In this document: positions 1 to 7,939 of the stretch, in pieces
How the letters are laid out: each line of letters starts with the position of its first letter
Numbering within the stretch: the first letter of the stretch is position 1
From: Terrimonas sp.
Lineage (GTDB): Bacteria; Bacteroidota; Bacteroidia; Chitinophagales; Chitinophagaceae
DNA length: 32,249 nucleotides
Assembly (NCBI RefSeq): GCF_003075435.1
Contig: NZ_QCZJ01000043.1
Coordinates: 1 to 32,249 of the forward strand
Direction: 5' to 3'
Program-made: the position numbers and the translations under genes
Notes under the pieces: model-generated
The model's input: the letters and a program-made list of their open reading frames with translations, nothing else
What the model was told of the DNA's origin: nothing
Databases searched by the model: none

Positions 1-2347
1 TAAAGCTCTTCAGCGATGAAGTACTTTGCCCGAGTATATTCTGATCAAAGCCATTGGCTACTGAACCTACGGTTACATAAGTGCCGTAGCCCGGAGCAGG
101 GTTAGGATTGGGGGATGCTGTGGTTACTCCTTCCTGCCATGCCTGGTTTACGGTTTGTGTACCACTTACAGGAGCGTTCATTAACCTCCATGCTCGACGG
201 GCTGGTATGTAACGCTCAACGGTTACATTACCTGATATAGTACCAGATACAGGTGCTACTCTTGCTGTGCCTGTTGCAGTGCTCTTTAAAGTAAGCTTAC
301 CGCCGGTATTTAATGCCCCACTTGTAATAGTTAATACATCATATACACCCAGTGCCGTACCTATGGTTGCAGCGGCGCCTGTGCCACTACGGTTAAGCGT
401 AAACGCTTTTAACATGCCGCCACCTGATGTAAAGTTGATATTACCAAAGTTACCGCCACCGGTGCCTGCTATGATAAGGCTTGAAGTGGTTGAACCGGTT
501 AGAGTACCCGCGCCTGTTAGTGTGGTGAGTGATAAGGTATATCCATTTATTTTTAGCTGGCTGCCTGAAGGATTAACCAGTGTGCCGAGCACAGTCCAGT
601 TGCCTGTCATAATATAATTACCTGAACGGTTGGCAAGGTTAAAGGTTTTGCCTGCGCCGAAGTCGGCGGGTTGTGTGCCGCTGCCATCGGGGTTTACTCC
701 CCAGCTTAATACATTGTGGAGATCGCCGGTGGGTTTGGAGTAGTAAGTATTAGGTTCTGCTGTCCATACAAACTGGGCATTTGCGGTAATTGTTCCTACT
801 GAAGCAACAATATTATCTGTTCCGGCATTTGCACCTGTATAACAATACTGAGCTACCCCACTTGAATTTGTATTTGCAAAACCTGTGCTTCCCGGGTTAG
901 CGCCTGATATTGTAAAGTCAACGCGAATACCGGTTAAAGGATTACCGTTCTGATCTTTTACAGTTGCCTGCAAACAGTGTTGAGTGCCTATTGCACCTGT
1001 TCCTGTAGCTGGCGCAACGGTAACAGTTGTTACACTTGCAACAGGTGCAAGTGACATGCCTCCGGGATAGCCGTAAGAATCATAAGAATCATATCCATAT
1101 ACAAAAATGCCAAAAGGAAGATTTGATCCATTCAGCGTATGAGAACCCAATGCAATATCGACCTGAGCCCCGCTAAAACCTGTAGAACCTATAGGAGTAA
1201 ACGATGCGGCCGGAATGGTTACACCATCCAGTTTAAGAGCACCAACCGCCGCAGTCGGCGCAACAACATTTACATAATTACCTGAGAATCCTGAAGCAGG
1301 AGTAGAAAAAGTATAATTTCCCAGGTACTGTTCATAAGGTGTTATCAACATCATAAATGGATCGGAAGTAACATTATCATAGCTGCTGCTATTGGAATAT
1401 TGGGAAACAAGTATGGGATTATTAGACTTGATCTGTGAAGAAGTAGCCAGTACGGTTTCAAAAAACTCTCCTTTATTTAAGGTAGCTACGATTGATCCGT
1501 TTACTTCTACAGTTGTGTTATTAGCAGAAGCCAGGAAGCGGAAGGTATCTCCTTTTGTACGTGTTTTTAACGGAACAGAAATAAAATTTTTGCCCCATGC
1601 TGTAGTAGGAGGTAATTGCTCTACTATATGGTCGCAGGCAACGAACCCCTGCGGTATATTGGCGCATTGCATGCTGCCGAAAACTGCTATTGGTTTGGTA
1701 GAAGTTATAATTGTTCCTGAAAGATCGGCAGGTGCGGCGCTGGTATTTCGCAACAAATATGTTTCACCCTGGTTAAGTGTAATGGTATACGGCACACCCG
1801 CAGTTCTCGTGCCTGTAGTAACCGTTGGTGTAATAGTTACATTGGTAGCATTTTGTGTTGCTACAATCCCAAACTGTGTGCTGTTAACCACATTGGTATT
1901 TTTATATCCCAGGTTAATGTATGAAGTACCTAGTATATCAGTTGGTATTGCCAGGTAGGCATCTGTTGTATATTGATACCTGTTTAAGCCATATACTGTT
2001 ACCTCTTTTCCTGACACAATATGAATTCCTTTCTTTTCAATCAGGTCAGAAGAATTCAACTCTAATGATCCGGTTGGCAAAGCCACTGAAGTTACAGCGC
2101 CGGGAACAACCGTGAAGTTTACACTAAACCCGGTACCGGGAACACTTACTGTTCCTGTAGTATTTTCATCGCCGCTGATAAAAAAAGTAAGTGCACCAGG
2201 GCTTAAGTTTCCTGGAAAAGTTAACCAGAAATCTGTACCCTTACTATCAGGCGCCTGTGCTTTTGCTGCAGGCGCAGCAAAAACAAATAAGAGCGTGAGA
2301 AAGGCTAAAAAAGCATTTTTCAAGAAGGAGGAGTTAAATTGTTTCAT
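1..2347 (-). CDS. IgGFc-binding-domain secreted surface protein (3' end beyond window)
   Basis: Read on the minus strand from the ATG at 2347, the frame stays open for 782 codons and runs off the left edge, so the C-terminus is missing. The first ~30 residues are a signal peptide (hydrophobic LAFLTLLFVFAAPAAKAQ). Directly after it comes GTDFWLTFPGN, a hallmark of proteins with the IgGFc-binding N-terminal domain, which fills roughly residues 30-400. Around residues 405-500 is an invasin-like Ig fold (ATVKDQNGNPLTGIRVDF). A Gly/Thr/Ser-rich beta region follows, including VERYIPARRAWRLMNAPV, a motif frequent in large T9SS-exported proteins of Bacteroidota. A C-terminal sorting domain is expected outside the window but not seen. 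The ligand is unknown; a role in adhesion or surface display is inference. It lies 27 bp downstream of another exported-protein gene, probably in one operon. The long plus-strand frames opposite it are shadows. Confidence 0.85.
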   Translation of the reverse strand, partial: MKQFNSSFLKNAFLAFLTLLFVFAAPAAKAQAPDSKGTDFWLTFPGNLSPGALTFFISGDENTTGTVSVPGTGFSVNFTVVPGAVTSVALPTGSLELNSSDLIEKKGIHIVSGKEVTVYGLNRYQYTTDAYLAIPTDILGTSYINLGYKNTNVVNSTQFGIVATQNATNVTITPTVTTGTRTAGVPYTITLNQGETYLLRNTSAAPADLSGTIITSTKPIAVFGSMQCANIPQGFVACDHIVEQLPPTTAWGKNFISVPLKTRTKGDTFRFLASANNTTVEVNGSIVATLNKGEFFETVLATSSQIKSNNPILVSQYSNSSSYDNVTSDPFMMLITPYEQYLGNYTFSTPASGFSGNYVNVVAPTAAVGALKLDGVTIPAASFTPIGSTGFSGAQVDIALGSHTLNGSNLPFGIFVYGYDSYDSYGYPGGMSLAPVASVTTVTVAPATGTGAIGTQHCLQATVKDQNGNPLTGIRVDFTISGANPGSTGFANTNSSGVAQYCYTGANAGTDNIVASVGTITANAQFVWTAEPNTYYSKPTGDLHNVLSWGVNPDGSGTQPADFGAGKTFNLANRSGNYIMTGNWTVLGTLVNPSGSQLKINGYTLSLTTLTGAGTLTGSTTSSLIIAGTGGGNFGNINFTSGGGMLKAFTLNRSGTGAAATIGTALGVYDVLTITSGALNTGGKLTLKSTATGTARVAPVSGTISGNVTVERYIPARRAWRLMNAPVSGTQTVNQAWQEGVTTASPNPNPAPGYGTYVTVGSVANGFDQNILGQSTSSLKSF

Positions 2348-2374
2348 ATTAGTAGTAGTTGATTGTTTGAAATA

Positions 2375-2824
2375 TTAATTGGCTTTACTGATCTTAATAT
2401 TTTTATAGTTAAATTTTGAAATAGAAACTACATATGTTGGATTTATTTGCGAAGAAAATATCACAAGTTCGGGGTGACTGATATTTGCACAATCCGATTC
2501 AAATGTTTCACCGGGAAGTATGGTTACTTTTTTCTCTGTGCCGGTTTCCTTATTTTTTTCCAGTTGGGTCTGGAAAACTTCCTGCCAGCTTACCTGTACG
2601 TTATAGTTGTTCTTATTCTTCATTTTCAAAAACACAACACTTTCCGTATTGCATTTTGAAATAGCGTAATAGAATTCAACACCATTTACCGTGGTTTCTA
2701 ATTGCCAGTTTAGATTTTGTGGCAACGGCAAAAAAGCGTTTGAATATGATTTAAAGAAAAATGAGAAAACGATTATTATTACCAGGTATATCCTGAAACT
2801 GCTTTGAAATTTGGTACTGCTCAT
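2375..2824 (-). CDS. Small exported protein of unknown function
   Basis: 149 residues from the ATG at 2824. The N-terminus has basic residues followed by a strongly hydrophobic stretch (about residues 12-30, IYLVIIIVFSFFF), consistent with a signal peptide or single membrane anchor. The rest is a compact, polar, beta-prone domain with two cysteines (in AISKCNTE and ESDCANIS) that could form a disulfide in the periplasm or outside the cell. I do not recognise the family. The stop lies 27 bp before the start of the IgGFc-binding-type protein, so the two are likely co-transcribed and this may be an exported accessory of the larger protein (inference). No clear TAnnTTTG promoter was found upstream. 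Confidence 0.65.
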   Translation of the reverse strand: MSSTKFQSSFRIYLVIIIVFSFFFKSYSNAFLPLPQNLNWQLETTVNGVEFYYAISKCNTESVVFLKMKNKNNYNVQVSWQEVFQTQLEKNKETGTEKKVTILPGETFESDCANISHPELVIFSSQINPTYVVSISKFNYKNIKISKAN

Positions 2825-3415
2825 GAACTATCATTTAAAGTTAAAGTGGGTGCACACGGGGGCATTTATACCGGTTCTTTCAGAGCCAGTTACAAATACC
2901 GGTAAGCAACAGGTACATTACTCAGTACATCATAATATTGGATGGATAAGCGGGCAAATAAATTTTACCCAATTGTGTATAACAGTAAAACAGGTACAGG
3001 TAAGATATCAATACTCGGAGTCACTCGCAGCTATTCAAAAAAGATAGGATTTTAAGATCTGGTTATTACTTCAAAAGAGGTTCTACAAAAAGCCATTGGT
3101 ATTATTACATAGCGAAAGATAAGAGTAAATCTATAACAATATTATAACAAAAAGAAATTTTTTAGCGCAATTAATAAATTCACAACAATTATTTAATCAA
3201 GACAACGACAAATAGCCTGTTGATTTTAGGGCAGGCTAAAAAAGGGAACTGCTGTGGAGGGGAAATTAGTCATCAGCATAGCTCAGTCTGAGCGTATATG
3301 GTACTGGATAACGCCGATACATTCCGTGAATCTCCGTTATATCCATTGTTACAAACCACCTGCAAAAGCAGAATAATATTTATCTTCAACTGGAAAAATC
3401 ATAAGAGTATTTGAG
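2825..3415. other. Intergenic region, possible degraded coding remnant
   Basis: About 590 bp between divergent genes. On the plus strand, 2825-2905 reads GAHGGIYTGSFRASYKYR then stop; the same frame resumes at an ATG at 2942 (37 codons, to 3055); another frame is open 3004-3147 (includes GYYFKRGSTKSHWYYY). These stretches look protein-like but lack continuity or a convincing start, so they could be remnants of a decayed gene or chance. From 3148 to 3415 I see no gene, RNA or clear promoter. Confidence 0.3.
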
Positions 3416-4192
3416 ATGGCATGGGACCCTGAAAAATACAATCAATTTAAAAATATCAGGTACCAACCTTTTTTTGATTTGATGGAATTGATTTCCGGAA
3501 ACGATCTGAAAAATGGGATAGATATAGGATGCGGAACAGGAGAGCAAACAAGTATTTTATCAAAAAAATTTGATGAGGCTAAATTTTCAGGTATTGATCC
3601 ATCTCCCGAAATGCTTGCAAAAAGTAAGGTTTTTGAGAGCAACAACCTGGATTTCAAACAGTATTCAGTAGAAGATTTTCTTGCTTCAGATGATCGCCGG
3701 AACTGGGATCTTATTTTCAGCAATGCGGCATTACAATGGTCGGATAATCATGAAACACTATTCCCCGGCCTAATTGCTCATTTAAGTGAACACGGCCAGC
3801 TTGCTGTACAAATGCCGGTACAAAAAGAAAACCTGCTCAACAAAATATTAATCGAGCTGGCACAGGAAAAGCCTTTTACTGATTTTTTACATGGCTGGAA
3901 AAGGGAATCGCCATTATTGAGTATTGATGCATATGCTCAAATAATGTTTGACAATGGTTTACATAAAATACAGATCATACAAAAGGTTTACCCGATTATT
4001 GCAGACAATACGGAAAAGCTATTTGATTTTATTTCCGGCTCATCATTAATTCCTTATCTCGAAAAAATGTCACCGCATGAACAGGAACTGTTCGTGGCAG
4101 CGTATAAAAACAGGATACAAAAAGCATTTAAAAAATTTCCTGCCGTATACGCGTTTAAAAGGTTGCTGTTGTATGGATGCAAAACGAAATAG
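3416..4192 (+). CDS. tam: Trans-aconitate 2-methyltransferase-like SAM methyltransferase
   Basis: 258 residues, the usual Tam length. Class I SAM-dependent methyltransferase: motif I is IDIGCGTG (residues 35-42), the post-I acidic strand is GIDPSPEML (59-67), and the post-II region FSNAALQW (101-108) followed by AVQMP matches the characteristic E. coli Tam stretch (FANASLQW, AVQMP). The N-terminal MAWDPEKY also matches the Tam family start. Tam methyl-esterifies trans-aconitate, a spontaneous inhibitor by-product of citrate-cycle cis-aconitate, using SAM, in the cytosol. The gene stands alone: a divergent gene lies 590 bp upstream and the next same-strand gene is 258 bp downstream, so it is likely monocistronic. 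No strong promoter match was found. A related small-molecule methyltransferase with another substrate cannot be excluded. Confidence 0.8.
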   Translation: MAWDPEKYNQFKNIRYQPFFDLMELISGNDLKNGIDIGCGTGEQTSILSKKFDEAKFSGIDPSPEMLAKSKVFESNNLDFKQYSVEDFLASDDRRNWDLIFSNAALQWSDNHETLFPGLIAHLSEHGQLAVQMPVQKENLLNKILIELAQEKPFTDFLHGWKRESPLLSIDAYAQIMFDNGLHKIQIIQKVYPIIADNTEKLFDFISGSSLIPYLEKMSPHEQELFVAAYKNRIQKAFKKFPAVYAFKRLLLYGCKTK

Positions 4193-4320
4193 CAATAACT
4201 CACAAACCATTTAATCACAATCGTTAGCAGGAGGAAAGTGTACAAAGTAATCTTCTGTCATTATCAGCGTTTACAGCTATACCCCTCCTGTTCTGGAGGT
4301 TGTTAAAGTTTAAAATAACC

Positions 4321-4364
4321 CTCAATTGTCAGACTAATAGGTTATCTTCGTAATGACAATTTGA
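4321..4364 (+). promoter_or_regulatory. Inverted repeat in the leader upstream of the RRM gene
   Basis: CTCAATTGTCA (4321-4331) and TGACAATTTGAG (4353-4364) are complementary over 11 pairs with one bulged base, separated by about 21 bases. It lies 87 bases before the RRM start codon at 4451. It could be a leader stem-loop in the mRNA or a protein binding site. A small CCTCC/GGAGG hairpin lies just upstream, near 4286-4301. The rest of 4193-4450 shows nothing else. Confidence 0.35.
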
Positions 4365-4450
4365 GTTCTGTCGCTCTTGTAAACATTCTCTCCTTACCTT
4401 TTACATCTGCCATTTTCTCAAATATTTTTTTATTGAATTATAGCATTATT

Positions 4451-4735
4451 ATGAACATTTATGTATCGAACCTGGGCTACAGTTTCCAGGACGAAGATTT
4501 AAGCAAACTTTTTGGAGAATATGGTAGCGTTTCTTCTGCAAAAGTTATTACCGACAAATTTACTAACAGAAGCAAAGGCTTTGGCTTTGTAGAAATGCCT
4601 GACAAACAGGCTGCAGAAACAGCCATTAAAGAACTTGACGGGAAAGTGATTGACGGTCGTCCTGTAAAAGTATCAGAAGCAAGACCAAGAGAAGAAAACC
4701 AAAGCCGCAACAACAGTTATGCTAAACGTTGGTAA
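4451..4735 (+). CDS. RRM (RNP-1 type) RNA-binding protein
   Basis: 94 residues from the ATG at 4451. The open frame extends back to 4361, but the added residues are unlike the family and the RRM begins right at MNIYVSNL, so the internal ATG is chosen. A single RRM: RNP2 is IYVSNL (residues 3-8) and RNP1 is KGFGFVEM (42-49), followed by the usual alpha2-beta4 segment ending KVSEARP and a short basic tail (RNNSYAKRW). Such single-RRM proteins are common in Bacteroidota and cyanobacteria and bind single-stranded RNA as chaperones or post-transcriptional regulators, often during cold or stress. It is followed on the same strand by an unknown 85-aa protein and a cold-shock-domain protein, so a shared RNA-related role is likely. 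The leader upstream holds an inverted repeat. Confidence 0.92.
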   Translation: MNIYVSNLGYSFQDEDLSKLFGEYGSVSSAKVITDKFTNRSKGFGFVEMPDKQAAETAIKELDGKVIDGRPVKVSEARPREENQSRNNSYAKRW

Positions 4736-4786
4736 TTGAGGCTTTGCAGGGTTGGTATAAAATCATCACACTACTTACTCATTTAT

Positions 4787-5044
4787 ATGGATATAGAAAG
4801 AATTGAGCGTTATATTAAACCCAGCATCCGCAACAATGCGACTATTGATATTCATTTTAAGGGCCGGTCACCAGTGACTGGCCTTTTTATTCGTGCAACT
4901 GATTATAATGAGCTTAAATCCAAAAATTTCTGGCGTGTAGTGCAAATATCACAACTGCAAAAATGGTCAGAAACAAATGATATTAATGTAGCGAGAATAT
5001 TTAACGGAGCTTCATTTACCTCACTTACAGAAACGAAACTTTAG
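4787..5044 (+). CDS. Conserved-looking small protein between two RNA-binding protein genes
   Basis: 85 residues from the ATG at 4787. The frame is open back to a TTG at 4736, but the extra residues look like leader, and MDIERIERYIKPSIR makes a normal start. The sequence is alternating beta-like (TIDIHFKGRSPVTGLFI) with a C-terminal helix-rich part (SKNFWRVVQISQLQKW). I do not recognise a named family; a small SH3- or Sm-like barrel is a guess. It starts 51 bp after the RRM gene and stops 7 bp before the cold-shock-domain gene, so it is likely coupled to the latter. A terminator-like hairpin with a T-run lies within the gene (4862-4888), encoding KGRSPVTGLFI. Confidence 0.7.
   Translation: MDIERIERYIKPSIRNNATIDIHFKGRSPVTGLFIRATDYNELKSKNFWRVVQISQLQKWSETNDINVARIFNGASFTSLTETKL
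4862..4888 (+). terminator. Terminator-like hairpin inside the coding region of the 85-aa gene
   Basis: GGCCGGTCAC (4862-4871) and GTGACTGGCC (4874-4883) pair along their full length, with one G-U wobble; opening the innermost pair leaves a four-base CCAG loop. TTTTTATT follows immediately (from 4884). This is the layout of an intrinsic terminator, yet it sits within an open frame that seems genuine. It could end most transcripts from the RRM promoter or act as an attenuator for the downstream cold-shock gene. Confidence 0.6.
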
Positions 5045-5051
5045 GACATCT

Positions 5052-5501
5052 ATGGCAACAAGCTGGAATAAAAAAGAAAGAGAAAATAAAAAGAAAGAAG
5101 AACGTAGAAAAAAAGAAGAAAAAAGACAGGAGCGCAAAGAAAATGGTGGCAAGGGTAAAAGCCTTGATGACATGCTGGCTTATCTTGACGAAAATGGTAA
5201 TCTTAGTTCAGTGCCGCCAGACAACAGAAAACGGATAGAGATAAATGCTGATGATATAGAGATTGGCGTTCCTAAACAAAAAGAACTAACTCCTGAGGAG
5301 TTGATACGAAAAGGAGTTGTTACTTACTTTAACAATGCAAAAGGATTTGGCTTTATTGAAGACAGCGAAAACGGGCAACGCCTGTTTGTACACCAGTCAT
5401 CATCCGGCAAACCACTGCAGGAAGGTCTAAAGGTAACATTTGAAATAGAAAAAGGACCGAGAGGATATAATGCGGTTAATGTTATAAGCGCAAAGCAGTA
5501 A
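5052..5501 (+). CDS. Cold-shock-domain protein with a charged N-terminal extension
   Basis: 149 residues. Residues 7-35 are a very basic/acidic Lys-Glu-Arg-rich segment likely to be a helix or disordered; residues ~36-80 form a linker; residues 86-147 are a cold-shock domain with RNP1 KGFGFI (97-102) and RNP2 LFVHQ (111-115). Classical Csp proteins are ~70 residues, so about half of this protein is an extension, an architecture seen in Bacteroidota. Expected role: binding single-stranded RNA or DNA and melting RNA secondary structure. The start lies 7 bp after the preceding stop, suggesting translational coupling in the RRM-unknown-CSD cluster. The terminator-like hairpin in the gene upstream is a candidate target, because Csp proteins are known to antiterminate at hairpins (inference). 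Confidence 0.88.
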   Translation: MATSWNKKERENKKKEERRKKEEKRQERKENGGKGKSLDDMLAYLDENGNLSSVPPDNRKRIEINADDIEIGVPKQKELTPEELIRKGVVTYFNNAKGFGFIEDSENGQRLFVHQSSSGKPLQEGLKVTFEIEKGPRGYNAVNVISAKQ

Positions 5502-5562
5502 AACTAAATACCAATACATTTTTACCCTGCAGATTCTTATTGCTCATATTAACTACAGTATT

Positions 5563-5829
5563 ATGGAAATAAAAAAAGAAGACCTTGTATTCAACCATTA
5601 TATATGGAATGAAGATAGTGATGGTATAAGGCAGGACATGAGCCCTACCCGAAAAGTGTTTGACAGAAATAACGGCGTACATATTTTATGGATCGCTAAT
5701 TGGTATACGAATGAAAATCCTGGATTCCAGAAGTCTGATATTGTAAAACTGGAAACATTGCTTTCTGAGAAATTACCTTCCGGTTTGCTGAGTGAAAGAT
5801 CAGTTTGTAACTGGCTGGTGAATAACTAA
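5563..5829 (+). CDS. Small protein of unknown function
   Basis: 88 residues from the ATG at 5563. No signal peptide or membrane segment. The sequence is rich in aromatic residues (FNHYIWNEDSDG, HILWIANWYTNENPGF), suggesting a small globular cytosolic domain. I do not recognise the family. It lies 61 bp after the cold-shock gene and 53 bp before the desaturase gene, so it could belong to either unit. Codon usage and length look genuine, but no motif confirms it. Confidence 0.55.
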   Translation: MEIKKEDLVFNHYIWNEDSDGIRQDMSPTRKVFDRNNGVHILWIANWYTNENPGFQKSDIVKLETLLSEKLPSGLLSERSVCNWLVNN

Positions 5830-5882
5830 AGACCCGTAATACACAACCCAATATATAACCCTTCCCAAGAGAAAATTGTACC

Positions 5883-6956
5883 ATGCCTAAAATCACTTAC
5901 AACAATAGAAATGCTGTATTTTTTACTTCATTAAAAAAAACAGTTGACAGGTATTTTGAGCAAACCGGCTTTAAGAAAACCGGCAATATGCACCTATATA
6001 TAAAATCAGTTGTTTTTATTCTTGCTGCCATTGGTTTGTATACTATCTTATTATTTGTTAAGATACCGGTATTGACAGGTATTGCCACAAGTACACTACT
6101 GGGTTTTATTTTAGCGTGCATTGGGTTTAATGTAATGCATGATGCGAACCACGACAGCTATTCTTCCAGCAAATGGGTTAATAAAACCCTTGGGTTAACA
6201 TTGAATGCTTTAGGTGGAAATAGCTTTATCTGGAAGCAGAAACATAATATCATTCACCATACCTATACTAATATTGATGGTGTTGATGATGATATTGCCA
6301 AAAGCCCTTTTATCCGTATGTGTAGTACACAAAGGTGGGTATCAGCTCACAGAATGCAACATCTGTATACACCATTGCTATATGCCATCAGCTCAATGAT
6401 ATGGGTTTTATACCAGGATTTTGAAAAATACTTTAAAAAGAAAATTTGCAGTACACAACTCAGGCGTATGACAATTGCGGATCATGTTTTGTTCTGGAGC
6501 AGTAAACTGCTGTATATTATATTTTACCTTGTTATTCCCATGGCAATGGTAGGATGGAAATTATGGCTACTGTATTTTATATGCCTGCATATAGGCCTGG
6601 GATTCACTTTATCTATAGTGTTTCAACTGGCACATGTGGTAGAAGAAACAACATTCGATTTTGTAAGTGATGCTGATGATAAACATATAGAAAATGAATG
6701 GGCAGTACACCAGGTGAAAACAACCGCCAACTTTTCTTCAGGAAGCAAAATAATTTCATGGTTTGCAGGCGGACTGAACTACCAGATAGAGCATCATTTA
6801 TTTCCCAGGATAAGCCATATTCATTATCCCGCACTCAGCCGGTTCGTAAAAGCAGAATGTAAGGCTTTTCAATTACCCTATAACAGTATACCAACAATGA
6901 GTGCCGCTATAGCATCGCATTTCCGTTTTATAAAACTAATGGGAAAAAAACCATAG
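5883..6956 (+). CDS. Membrane fatty-acid (acyl-CoA/acyl-lipid) desaturase
   Basis: 357 residues from an ATG at 5883. The three histidine boxes of membrane di-iron desaturases are all present: HDANHD (86-91), HNIIHH (121-126) and QIEHH (301-305). The Q in the last box is typical of the front-end/delta-6-like group (PF00487, linoleoyl-CoA desaturase type), but no fused cytochrome b5 domain is seen. Hydrophobic segments lie around 40-80 and 190-250. The enzyme would introduce a double bond into acyl chains at the inner membrane using O2 and reduced electron carriers, for example for membrane fluidity at low temperature. Regiospecificity cannot be read from sequence. An acyltransferase gene starts 57 bp downstream, so the pair may form a lipid-modification unit; nearby cold-shock-type genes fit a fluidity role. 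Confidence 0.88.
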   Translation: MPKITYNNRNAVFFTSLKKTVDRYFEQTGFKKTGNMHLYIKSVVFILAAIGLYTILLFVKIPVLTGIATSTLLGFILACIGFNVMHDANHDSYSSSKWVNKTLGLTLNALGGNSFIWKQKHNIIHHTYTNIDGVDDDIAKSPFIRMCSTQRWVSAHRMQHLYTPLLYAISSMIWVLYQDFEKYFKKKICSTQLRRMTIADHVLFWSSKLLYIIFYLVIPMAMVGWKLWLLYFICLHIGLGFTLSIVFQLAHVVEETTFDFVSDADDKHIENEWAVHQVKTTANFSSGSKIISWFAGGLNYQIEHHLFPRISHIHYPALSRFVKAECKAFQLPYNSIPTMSAAIASHFRFIKLMGKKP

Positions 6957-7013
6957 TTCTTAGTATATTGTATCGAAAGTACTGTATAAGTTTTAACCCT
7001 GTAAACGTTGCTG

Positions 7014-7928
7014 ATGTATTACATCCTGTATGCCTTTTTCTACCTGGTATCATTGCTGCCAATGCGCATTCTTTACATCTTCTCTGATCTGATGTTTTTC
7101 GTAGTTTATCATTGTATTGGCTATCGTAAAAAAGTAGTGTTCAAAAATCTCGAAAAAGCATTTCCTGAAAAATCCGGAGCAGAACGCGCAGGTATAGCAA
7201 AACAATTTTACAGGAACATGATTGACTCCTTCATTGAAACATTCAAGCTGCTCAGTGCATCTCCACGCTTCCTGTTACGCAGGGTAACAGCGAACTGGGA
7301 AATATTAGAACCTCTGCAAAAAAGCGGGAAGAGTTGCCAGCTTCACCTGGGACATACTTTTAACTGGGAATGGGGCCATCATGTATTGCAAATGAACACC
7401 ATTTACCAGGTGCTGGTGGTATATGGCCCACTGTCGAGCAAGGCATTTGAAAGATTACTACTCGGCATCCGCACAAAGTTCGGCAGCAAATTCATTCCTG
7501 CTTCAGATATGAAACATTCGATTGCTCAATACGCAGATACACAATACCTGCTGGGATTGGTTGCAGATCAAAGTCCGGGTAAACCACAACAGGCTTACTG
7601 GCTCAACTTTCTTAATCAACCCACAGCTTTTATTCCCGGTCCTGAAAAAGCTGCGCGAAATCTTAACCTACCGGTACTGTTTGCTGCTATATCCAAAACG
7701 CGCAGAGGATATTATCATGCCGAATTAACAATAGCAAGCGAACAACCTGCCATGCTTAAGCCCGGCGAATTAACGCTCATGTATGCACGATTTTTAGAAG
7801 ACATTATTCGTAAACAGCCTGAAAACTGGCTCTGGAGCCATCGCAGATGGAAACACACCTGTAAACCGGAATATGCGGAGCAATGGATTGGAGAAGAACA
7901 GTCTGCTATGGGAGTATATCAATATTAG
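7014..7928 (+). CDS. LpxL/HtrB-like lipid A (lysophospholipid) acyltransferase
   Basis: 304 residues from the ATG at 7014 (a TTG two codons upstream, at 7008, is the alternative). One N-terminal hydrophobic anchor (residues 1-33) is followed by the lipid A biosynthesis acyltransferase domain. The catalytic dyad is visible as H114-TFNW-E119 (HX4E, as in E. coli LpxL), and the later segment LVADQSPGKPQQAYWLNFLNQ matches the conserved D-Q-x-P and substrate-site region; WSHRRWKH near the C-terminus is also typical. It would transfer a secondary acyl chain to lipid A, or to another lipid (such as an aminolipid), at the cytoplasmic face of the inner membrane. It follows the desaturase gene closely and probably shares its transcript. 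Stops are convergent with the ankyrin gene, 12 bp apart. Confidence 0.85.
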   Translation: MYYILYAFFYLVSLLPMRILYIFSDLMFFVVYHCIGYRKKVVFKNLEKAFPEKSGAERAGIAKQFYRNMIDSFIETFKLLSASPRFLLRRVTANWEILEPLQKSGKSCQLHLGHTFNWEWGHHVLQMNTIYQVLVVYGPLSSKAFERLLLGIRTKFGSKFIPASDMKHSIAQYADTQYLLGLVADQSPGKPQQAYWLNFLNQPTAFIPGPEKAARNLNLPVLFAAISKTRRGYYHAELTIASEQPAMLKPGELTLMYARFLEDIIRKQPENWLWSHRRWKHTCKPEYAEQWIGEEQSAMGVYQY

Positions 7929-7939
7929 ATCCTTATAAC

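Noticed and set aside
1392-1958. 188-codon plus-strand frame, with neighbours at 267-617 and 2112-2378
   Set aside because: Antisense to the continuous 782-codon frame of the IgGFc-binding protein, which has a signal peptide and known motifs. The plus-strand products show no domain.
2811-3047. 78-codon plus-strand frame
   Set aside because: Overlaps the start of the opposite exported-protein gene and its sequence does not look like a folded protein.
4361-4450. N-terminal extension of the RRM gene
   Set aside because: The RRM fold starts at the ATG at 4451, and the added 30 residues overlap the leader inverted repeat.
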